The translations under genes and the position numbers were made by a program. The notes under the pieces were generated by a model. It made no database searches and had not been told where the DNA came from. It was given only the letters and a program-made list of their open reading frames with translations. A stretch of 6,626 nt of DNA from Gemmatimonadota bacterium (GTDB lineage Bacteria > Gemmatimonadota > Gemmatimonadetes > Longimicrobiales > RSA9), in assembly GCA_019689775.1 (NCBI GenBank), contig JADGGV010000233.1, positions 1-6,626 of the forward strand, given 5' to 3'. Position 1 is the stretch's first letter, and each line of letters begins with the position of its first letter. Shown one piece after another: positions 1 to 4,435 of this stretch.

Positions 1-1568
1 CGCCGGGGCCGCCCGACCCCCGGCCGCCGCGGTCCCGCGGGGCGGCCGCCCTCGCGCCCACCCGCGCCGCCCGTCCGCTTCCGATCGTAGTCGACGCGCA
101 CGCTCCGGCCACGGAGCGTCGTCCCGTTCAGCGCGCGGATGACGCGGTCCCCCGCCTCGCCCGGCACCTCGACGATCGAGAACGTGTCGCGCACGTCGAT
201 GCGACCGATCTGGTCGCCGCTGACGCCGGCCTCGCCGGCGATCGCGGCGACCAGGTCGCCGGGGCGCACGTTGTCGCGCTGGCCGACGGAGATGAAGAGC
301 CGGACGTACGCCGGCGGCGCGGCGGGCGCGCGCGGTGCGCGGCCGGGCTCGGCGGGGCGGGGCTCGGGGGCCGGCGTCCGCTTGCGGAGCAGCGCGCACG
401 CGGCGGCCGCCACCTCGGCCGGCGAGAACTCGTCGAAGAGCGGTTCGAGCACGAGGAGCTGCGCCGCGAGGTCCTCCTCGCGGACGGCCTGTGCGAGCTG
501 GCGGCGAAACGCCGCGAGCGCGCCGGCGGTGGGCGCCGGGGCGCGCCGCGGGACCGCGGCGAGTGCGGCCTCGCGGGCGATCCGCTTCAGGTGCGGCACC
601 TCGCGCGGAAGGACGAGCACGATGCCGCCCTGCGCCGCGTGTCGGCCGCGGAGCTGCGCGCCGTCGAACGGGACGTCCACGCTGAGCGGACGCGCCCCGG
701 CCAGCTCCTCGGGCGGCGCGCTCGCGGCGGCGACCACGACGTCCGTGTCCGGCTCGCCGATCGCGCCGACGCGGAAGCCGCGGTTCGCGAGCGCTTCGGC
801 GATCTCCGCGGCACGATCGTCCGTGCGGGAGAAGACCACCGTGCCCGGGTTCTCGGCGATGATCCGCGCCGCCGCGTCGAGCTTCTCGTCCTCACCGACG
901 ACGACGTAGGCGACGCTACCGGTCGTCTCCGGCGCCGCGGCCTCCTCGACCGGACGGGGCGGGATGCGCAGCGCCTTGCGGATGTGCAGCTCGACGTAGT
1001 CCTCGACCTCGCGCGTGAGGGGCGCGGCCACGAGCACCCGCTGCGCCTCGCGCCGCACCAGCGGCGTCAGCGTGTCGAGCGCCTCGCCGCCACCCAGCGC
1101 GAAGAGACTCGCCGCGTCCATGACGACGAGCGCCTCCAGCGCGTCCAGCTTGAGCGTCGAGCTCTCCACGGCCTCGAGGACGCGCGGCGGCGTCGCCACG
1201 ACGACCTCCGCGCCGGTCACCGGCGCCCAGCCCGGCACGAGCGCGGCGATGCGCACCCCCTCGGCGAGTGCGAACGGCGCCATCGCCTCGGCGAAGCGGC
1301 CGGCCGCCTCCTCGGTCGGCGCCAGCACGAGCGCCAGCAGCCGCTCCGTCTCACCACCGTCCCTCAGCTCGGCGAGCCGATCCAGCAGCGGGAGGCCGAC
1401 GGCGGCCGTCACACCGGCGCCGGACGACGCCTCGACCACCGCGTTCGCGCCGCGCCGCAGGACGGGGATCGTCGCCTCCTGTAGCGGTGTCGGCCCCGCG
1501 AACCCCGCCGCCTCCGCGGCCCGCACCAGCCCGGGCCGCAACCCCAGATCCGAGAACGTCCCAGCCAT
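1..1568 (-). CDS. Degenerate DEAD-box helicase-like protein with DbpA RNA-binding domain (C-terminus cut by window edge)
   Basis: The frame is open for 522 codons from ATG 1568 and runs off the left edge. The N-terminus keeps the DEAD-box Q-motif pattern (F5, GF 22-23, PTPLQ 26-30, IP 34-35). The catalytic motifs are altered. Motif I reads ASSGAGVTAA (47-56) with Val53 instead of Lys, motif II reads DAAS (151-154) instead of DEAD, and motif III reads AAPLT (181-185) instead of SAT. Motif IV survives as VVFSRTDD (244-251). The stretch to motif V is shortened, and motifs V and VI are unrecognisable (276-312). Residues 421-495 match the DbpA RNA-binding domain (VRLFISVGQRDNVRPGDLV, IGRIDV, LRGRSVRVDY), which in E. 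coli DbpA and B. subtilis YxiN binds a 23S rRNA hairpin. A Gly/Arg/Pro-rich tail follows. I infer a cytoplasmic, possibly ribosome-associated RNA-binding protein without ATPase activity. An in-frame ATG at 1589 would add seven residues. I prefer 1568 because the candidate promoter would leave almost no leader for the upstream ATG. Confidence 0.85.
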   Translation of the reverse strand, partial: MAGTFSDLGLRPGLVRAAEAAGFAGPTPLQEATIPVLRRGANAVVEASSGAGVTAAVGLPLLDRLAELRDGGETERLLALVLAPTEEAAGRFAEAMAPFALAEGVRIAALVPGWAPVTGAEVVVATPPRVLEAVESSTLKLDALEALVVMDAASLFALGGGEALDTLTPLVRREAQRVLVAAPLTREVEDYVELHIRKALRIPPRPVEEAAAPETTGSVAYVVVGEDEKLDAAARIIAENPGTVVFSRTDDRAAEIAEALANRGFRVGAIGEPDTDVVVAAASAPPEELAGARPLSVDVPFDGAQLRGRHAAQGGIVLVLPREVPHLKRIAREAALAAVPRRAPAPTAGALAAFRRQLAQAVREEDLAAQLLVLEPLFDEFSPAEVAAAACALLRKRTPAPEPRPAEPGRAPRAPAAPPAYVRLFISVGQRDNVRPGDLVAAIAGEAGVSGDQIGRIDVRDTFSIVEVPGEAGDRVIRALNGTTLRGRSVRVDYDRKRTGGAGGREGGRPAGPRRPGVGRPR

Positions 1569-1601
1569 TCCACCCCCGCGGTTGTGCATCAAGGTCGGCG
1601 G

Positions 1602-1630
1602 AATATACCGGCTTGCGACCTGGCTGCACA
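1602..1630 (-). promoter_or_regulatory. Candidate promoter for the helicase-like gene
   Basis: On the minus strand, TATATT (1607 to 1602) differs from the TATAAT consensus at one base. It lies in the only clearly AT-rich spot of this gap. A weak TGTGCA (1630 to 1625, three of six matches to TTGACA) sits 17 bases upstream. Transcription would begin near 1595, giving a leader of roughly 27 bases to ATG 1568. This suggests the helicase-like gene can be transcribed independently of the genes before it. The call rests mainly on the -10 box. Confidence 0.35.
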
Positions 1631-1651
1631 GCCGCGGCGGGCCGGCGCCCG

Positions 1652-1936
1652 TCAGCCGGGGACGGCGTCGCCGGGCTGGTACGGCAGCGTGGTCAGGAAG
1701 TACTGCACGTCGAGGTCGAGGCGCGAGGTCCGGAGCTGGTCGGTCGACGCGATCACCTCGGTCTCCAACCCGTGGCGGTGCGCCGTGATCGTCGCCGTCC
1801 CATCGCCGCCCGTCAGCGTGATGGAGTGGCGGTCCTCCTTCTCCTTGCGGAGCGGCAGCCGCGCCGTCAGCACCTCCTCTGCCCGCCGCAGCACGTCCGC
1901 GATCGGCGCCGCCGTCAACCGAGAGTAGCTGGCCAT
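1652..1936 (-). CDS. Uncharacterised 94-residue protein
   Basis: I do not recognise the family. The protein has no signal peptide, membrane segment or cysteine, so it should be cytoplasmic. Residues 11-30 look like an amphipathic helix (IADVLRRAEEVLTARLPLRK). The sequence then alternates in a way that suggests beta strands (HSITLTGG 37-44, TATITAHRHG 47-56, LETEVIAS 57-64). It ends with a motif-rich stretch, TDQLRTSRLDLDVQYFL (65-81) and LPYQPGD (84-90). ATG 1936 lies 14 bases after the stop of the DsbA-like gene, so the two are probably co-transcribed and may be translationally coupled. The Shine-Dalgarno sequence is weak (GGAC about 8 bases upstream). The same frame stays open upstream to 2620, but that part lies antiframe inside the DsbA-like gene and is rejected. 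Its composition (few Arg/Ala-only runs, balanced hydrophobic spacing) looks like a genuine protein. Function is unknown. Confidence 0.75.
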   Translation of the reverse strand: MASYSRLTAAPIADVLRRAEEVLTARLPLRKEKEDRHSITLTGGDGTATITAHRHGLETEVIASTDQLRTSRLDLDVQYFLTTLPYQPGDAVPG

Positions 1937-1950
1937 GTCGTCCGAAGTCG

Positions 1951-2541
1951 TCAGGGTCCGTCGATGCTCTCGCCGCGCACCCAGGCGCGCAGCACGGGGT
2001 AGGGCTGGAGCCCGGCCAGCTCCTCGTCGTCGCGGCAGAACGTGGGCACGGCGAGGATGCCGCGCCGCACGGCCTCGAGTTCCGCCGCCTCGACCTCCGG
2101 CGTGCAGCGGTCCACGTCCAGCACCACCCGCGTCTCCGTCCGGTCGAGCCCGAGCGCCACGGCGAGATCCACGAGCACGTCGATCCGACCGATGTCGCGC
2201 CCCTCCTGGAAGAACGCCCGGAACAGCGCGTCGTGCATCGCGGGGAAGACGCCCTTCTCGCGCGCGAACGCCGCCAGCTCGTGCGCCTTCCGCGAGCGGG
2301 GCACGACCGGGGGCCGCCGCATCTCGACGCCGAGCGTCGCCGCCAACGGCAGGATCGTGCGCTCCCACTGCGCCACGAGCGCCGGGTCGGCCGGGTCCGG
2401 GAGCTGCGCCGGCGCGGGGCGCAGCTCGAAGGGGCGATACTCGACGACCACGCCCTCCTCCAGCTTCAGCCGCGCCAGGCCGCTCTCCGCCAGATAGCTG
2501 AACGGGCAGACGTAATCGCTGTAGACGACGAGGCGCGGCAT
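1951..2541 (-). CDS. DsbA family (FrnE-like) thioredoxin-fold oxidoreductase or isomerase, CPFS active site
   Basis: The 196-residue protein begins with a thioredoxin beta strand and active-site loop (VVYSDYVCPFSYL, 5-17). Other DsbA/FrnE hallmarks are KAHELA at 85-90, the helical segment REKGVFPAMHDALFRAFF (94-111), the cis-proline loop AVPTF (164-168) and LQPYPVLRAWV (178-188). FrnE-like proteins and 2-hydroxychromene-2-carboxylate isomerases share this architecture. The usual CxxC is CPFS here, with Cys12 and Ser15, so a classical dithiol/disulfide exchange at this loop is not expected. Monothiol chemistry or a glutathione-dependent isomerase-like role is possible. Two further cysteines, Cys146 and Cys169, sit near the cis-proline loop. 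No signal peptide is present, so the protein should be cytoplasmic. It is slightly shorter than typical FrnE proteins. ATG 2541 lacks a clear Shine-Dalgarno sequence. It is followed after 14 bases by the 94-residue gene. The family is clear, but the substrate is not known. Confidence 0.88.
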   Translation of the reverse strand: MPRLVVYSDYVCPFSYLAESGLARLKLEEGVVVEYRPFELRPAPAQLPDPADPALVAQWERTILPLAATLGVEMRRPPVVPRSRKAHELAAFAREKGVFPAMHDALFRAFFQEGRDIGRIDVLVDLAVALGLDRTETRVVLDVDRCTPEVEAAELEAVRRGILAVPTFCRDDEELAGLQPYPVLRAWVRGESIDGP

Positions 2542-2587
2542 GGGGCGTCAATCTCGCCGCGCCTCCCCCGGGCGGCAAGGCGCAGCG

Positions 2588-2640
2588 GCCGCGCGCGGCG
2601 TTCGCGGTGGGCGCGCCCACGCCCCGGCTCGCGCGCCGGG
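2588..2640. repeat. Cluster of three inverted repeats between the kinase and DsbA-like genes
   Basis: The 141-base gap (2542-2682) holds a perfect 12-base palindrome GCCGCGCGCGGC (2588-2599), a perfect 14-base palindrome GTGGGCGCGCCCAC (2607-2620) and a 6-base stem with a 6-base loop (CCCGGC 2623-2628, GCCGGG 2635-2640). On the minus strand they follow the stop of the kinase gene at 2683 and could form strong RNA hairpins. No U-tract follows any of them, so an intrinsic terminator is not demonstrated. Such palindromes are partly expected in DNA this GC-rich. They may mark a transcript boundary or an operator before the DsbA-like gene. Confidence 0.4.
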
Positions 2641-2682
2641 CGACGACTCACCCGCTCGCGCCCGCGCCGCCCCGGCGGCGAA

Positions 2683-3561
2683 CTACCCCGCCGCCGCCAG
2701 CGCAGCGAGCGTGCTCCCGACGTACCCCGCGCCGAACAGGTTGACGTGCACCAGCAGGTAGTAGAGCTGGTAGATCGGCCGGCGCTCCCGCGCGTACCCG
2801 GGCGCGAGCGGCCATGCCTCGCGGTACGCGTCGTGGAAGCCGCGGCCGAACCCGCCGAACAGCTCGCTCATCGCCAGATCGACCTCACGATGCCCGTAGT
2901 ACGACGACGGGTCGACGAGCGCCGCGCCCCCGCCGGTCGGGTGCACGTTCCCGCTCCAGAGGTCGCCGTGCAGCAGCGAGGGACCGTCCTCGGCCGCGGC
3001 CGCCAGCCGCTCGGCCAACCCGGCGCCCAGCCGCTCGAAGCGACGCCGCTCGGTGGGGGAGAAGTACCCCGCGTCGTACGCCCGTCGGAGCTGCGGCGCG
3101 AGCCGCCGCTCCCACCAGAACGTCGCCCAGTCCGAGGACCAGGCGTTCGCCTGCGGCAGCGGCCCGATGAAGTTGTCCGCCGGCCAGCCGAAGCGCTCCG
3201 CCCGCGTCCGGTGCAGCCGCGCCAGCCCGCGGCCGAGCGCGGCCCACATCCCCGCCCCCTCCGGCGCCGGCTCCAGCCACTCGAGGAGCAGCCAGCCGGT
3301 TTCGGCGCCGGCCGCGCCCTCGGCGACGGCGACGCCGAGCACCGCCGGCACGCGCAGCGCCCCCGTCGCCTCGAGCGCCGCCAGCGAGCGCGCCTCCTCG
3401 CGGAACAGCGCCGCGGGCGTACCCCACTTCAGGAATGCGACATCGCCGGCCGCCGACTCCACGCGCGCCACCGCGCTGATGCAGCCGCCGCCGACGCGGC
3501 GCTCGCCGCGCAGCTCGACCGGCCGGCCCAGGCGGGCGGACCACGCCGCGCCGGCGGCCAC
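2683..3561 (-). CDS. Fructosamine/ribulosamine-3-kinase family protein
   Basis: This 292-residue protein has the length and motif order of the fructosamine-3-kinase (FN3K) family, which has a protein-kinase-like fold. It has a glycine-rich loop near RRVGGGCISA (21-30), the ATP-contacting lysine in FLKWG (Lys45), a helix C glutamate in FREEA (53-57), the hinge WLLLEWLEP (90-98), a conserved GRGLARLH (110-117) and FGWPADNFIGPLPQ (124-137). The catalytic loop is HGDLWSGN (198-205, Asp200), and the metal-binding segment is VDPSSYYGHREVDLAMSELFGGF (216-238, Asp217). Known members phosphorylate the 3-hydroxyl of ketoamine adducts on lysine, after which the adduct decomposes. Most characterised bacterial members prefer ribulosamines and erythrulosamines to fructosamines. 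The start is a GTG at 3561 with a perfect AGGAGG five bases upstream. The frame is open further upstream but overlaps the phosphatase gene. The phosphatase gene ends 20 bases before it, indicating one operon. Confidence 0.93.
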   Translation of the reverse strand: MAAGAAWSARLGRPVELRGERRVGGGCISAVARVESAAGDVAFLKWGTPAALFREEARSLAALEATGALRVPAVLGVAVAEGAAGAETGWLLLEWLEPAPEGAGMWAALGRGLARLHRTRAERFGWPADNFIGPLPQANAWSSDWATFWWERRLAPQLRRAYDAGYFSPTERRRFERLGAGLAERLAAAAEDGPSLLHGDLWSGNVHPTGGGAALVDPSSYYGHREVDLAMSELFGGFGRGFHDAYREAWPLAPGYARERRPIYQLYYLLVHVNLFGAGYVGSTLAALAAAG

Positions 3562-3566
3562 GCGAA

Positions 3567-3572
3567 CCTCCT
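3567..3572 (-). promoter_or_regulatory. Shine-Dalgarno AGGAGG deciding the GTG start of the kinase gene
   Basis: AGGAGG on the minus strand (3572 to 3567) is fully complementary to the 16S rRNA tail and lies five bases before GTG 3561. It fits inside the 20-base gap after the phosphatase stop and selects the GTG over longer in-frame alternatives. Confidence 0.8.
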
Positions 3573-3581
3573 GCGGGATCC

Positions 3582-4070
3582 TCAGAGCGCGTGCTCCCGT
3601 CGGATGTGCTCGAGCAGCCCGAGCGCCGCGCGCTCGACGATGTCGAGCACCGTCTCGAACCCATCCGGCCCGCCGTAGTACGGATCGGGCACGTCCAGAC
3701 CGTCGCCGGCCGCCGGATCGAACTCCCGGAACAGCCGGATCTGCGCGCTGGCCGCCGCGTCCCGCAGCCGCTCGATGGTTCGCAGGTTCTCGGCGTCCAT
3801 CGCCAGGACGTAGTGGAAGGTGCGCAGGTCCTCCCGGCGAAGCTGCCGCGCCCGCCCGCTCAGGCGGATCCCGCGGCGCTGCGCCGCCGCCGCCGCTCGC
3901 GCGTCCGGCGGCTCCCCGACGTGCCACGACCCCGTGCCGGCCGAATCGATGTCGAAGCGCGCCGCCAACCCCGCCGCCGTGACGACGTGTCGGAACACGC
4001 CTTCCGCCGTGGGGGAGCGGCAGATGTTGCCGAGGCAGACGAACAGCACGCGGATCGGGGCGTCACTCAT
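3582..4070 (-). CDS. Low-molecular-weight protein-tyrosine-phosphatase family protein, probable ribulosamine-5-phosphatase
   Basis: The 162-residue protein has the normal family length. The P-loop VCLGNICRSP (11-20) holds the CX5RS signature with nucleophile Cys12 and Arg18. The general-acid motif is DPYYGG (129-134) with Asp129. Other family features are the DSAGTGSWHVGEPPD stretch (42-56) and VLAMDAENL (88-96). The only cysteines are 12 and 17. The extra redox cysteines of LMW-PTP-like arsenate reductases are absent, which argues against arsenate reduction. In several distant bacteria an LMW-PTP gene immediately precedes the FN3K-family gene, and an enzyme of this family (human LMW-PTP-A) has been identified as protein-ribulosamine-5-phosphatase. 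The same order here, with a 20-base gap, supports that role over tyrosine-kinase or capsule regulation; no tyrosine kinase or polysaccharide genes are nearby. ATG 4070 is preceded by GGAGGT. The frame is open further upstream to 4334, but nothing there resembles the family. Confidence 0.93.
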   Translation of the reverse strand: MSDAPIRVLFVCLGNICRSPTAEGVFRHVVTAAGLAARFDIDSAGTGSWHVGEPPDARAAAAAQRRGIRLSGRARQLRREDLRTFHYVLAMDAENLRTIERLRDAAASAQIRLFREFDPAAGDGLDVPDPYYGGPDGFETVLDIVERAALGLLEHIRREHAL

Positions 4071-4080
4071 TCGGGACCAG

Positions 4081-4086
4081 ACCTCC
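4081..4086 (-). promoter_or_regulatory. Shine-Dalgarno GGAGGT of the phosphatase gene
   Basis: GGAGGT on the minus strand (4086 to 4081) lies ten bases before ATG 4070. The spacing is slightly long, but this is the only good match, and the start it supports places the P-loop at the usual distance from the N-terminus. Confidence 0.6.
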
Positions 4087-4100
4087 GGGCATCCGTGAAT

Positions 4101-4119
4101 GCGACCCGGAACGGGTCGC
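4101..4119. repeat. Perfect inverted repeat GCGACCCG-GAA-CGGGTCGC in the phosphatase leader
   Basis: Two perfect 8-base arms (4101-4108 and 4112-4119) are separated by three bases. The repeat sits about 30 bases upstream of the phosphatase start codon and 14 bases before its Shine-Dalgarno sequence. It could be a protein-binding operator for a dimeric regulator or an RNA hairpin in the leader. No U-tract follows on either strand, so a terminator is unlikely. Confidence 0.5.
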
Positions 4120-4336
4120 GGACTCGGTCCGATCGCGCAAGGGGGCCCGGTCGGCGGCCACCGCCCGGAGCCGCCGCCCGGCACGGACCGGACGCGCTCG
4201 TCGATCGCGCGGCTGCGGCATAGCCGGCCGACGACGAAACCCCACGCGGCGGGGCAACCGGCGCCGGTGAGGCCGGTCCGGCTCGTGGCGGCGTCGAGGT
4301 CGGCGCCCGGCGTCGGGCTACCTCGTTGCTTCACAA

Positions 4337-4348
4337 GGACCTCGGTCC
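4337..4348. repeat. Short palindrome GGACC-TC-GGTCC upstream of the peptidase promoter
   Basis: Two perfect 5-base arms flank two bases, ending 12 bases upstream of the candidate -35 box at 4361. The position would suit an operator, but a repeat this short can occur by chance in GC-rich DNA. Confidence 0.25.
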
Positions 4349-4360
4349 AGGGCTGCGCGC

Positions 4361-4389
4361 TTGACGGCGGCCGGCGGGGCGGCCATCCT
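4361..4389 (+). promoter_or_regulatory. Candidate promoter of the S9 peptidase gene
   Basis: TTGACG (4361-4366) matches five of six bases of the -35 consensus. CATCCT (4384-4389) lies 17 bases downstream and matches three of six bases of TATAAT, with the weak AT content common in GC-rich genomes. Transcription would start near 4396, giving a leader of about 40 bases that contains the Shine-Dalgarno sequence. The -35 box is convincing and the -10 box is weak. Confidence 0.5.
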
Positions 4390-4423
4390 ACCCGGTCCTC
4401 ACAGCCGCATCAACCCTCTCGAC

Positions 4424-4428
4424 AGGAG
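4424..4428 (+). promoter_or_regulatory. Shine-Dalgarno AGGAG of the S9 peptidase gene
   Basis: AGGAG lies seven bases before ATG 4436. It selects that start over a TTG at 4361 in the same frame, which is more likely part of the promoter. The chosen start gives a clean signal peptide directly at the N-terminus. Confidence 0.8.
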
Positions 4429-4435
4429 CTCGTCC

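Larger units (their letters stand above)
4071..4435. other. Divergent intergenic region between the phosphatase operon and the S9 peptidase gene
   Basis: These 365 bases contain no gene I can support. Short open frames on both strands lack start signals and family resemblance. The region holds the phosphatase ribosome binding site, a perfect 8-base-arm hairpin at 4101-4119, a small palindrome at 4337-4348, and a candidate promoter and ribosome binding site for the peptidase. I could not find a convincing minus-strand -35/-10 pair for the phosphatase operon, although one must lie here if the operon starts here. Confidence 0.7.

Noticed and set aside
10..60. GC-rich inverted repeats near the left edge
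   Set aside because: They fall within the Gly/Arg/Pro-rich coding tail of the helicase-like gene and are explained by its repetitive codons.
591..1484. Plus-strand open frames opposite the helicase-like gene
   Set aside because: Their composition is a GC-bias artefact. The minus-strand frame has clear Q-motif and DbpA-domain similarity.
1937..2620. N-terminal extension of the 94-residue protein to 322 codons
   Set aside because: The extension lies in another frame over the DsbA-like gene and is Arg/Gly/Ala-rich. Only the part from ATG 1936 looks like a real protein.
2233..3678. A 481-codon plus-strand open frame across the DsbA-like, kinase and phosphatase genes
   Set aside because: It is antisense to three recognisable genes, is dominated by Arg, Pro and Ala, and has no ribosome binding site or domain.
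3562..3927. N-terminal extension of the kinase into the phosphatase gene
   Set aside because: GTG 3561 has a perfect AGGAGG at five bases and gives the usual family length. The extension is antiframe to the phosphatase.
3582..4070. Arsenate reductase as the function of the LMW-PTP-family gene
   Set aside because: Only Cys12 and Cys17 are present, the additional redox cysteines of the LMW-PTP-like arsenate reductases are missing, and no arsenic-resistance genes are nearby.
4071..4334. N-terminal extension of the phosphatase by 88 codons
   Set aside because: The extension has no similarity to anything in the family. ATG 4070 has a Shine-Dalgarno sequence and places the P-loop at the normal position.
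4361..4435. TTG start of the peptidase at 4361
   Set aside because: That TTG is the first triplet of the candidate -35 box TTGACG. ATG 4436 has its own AGGAG and begins a proper signal peptide.
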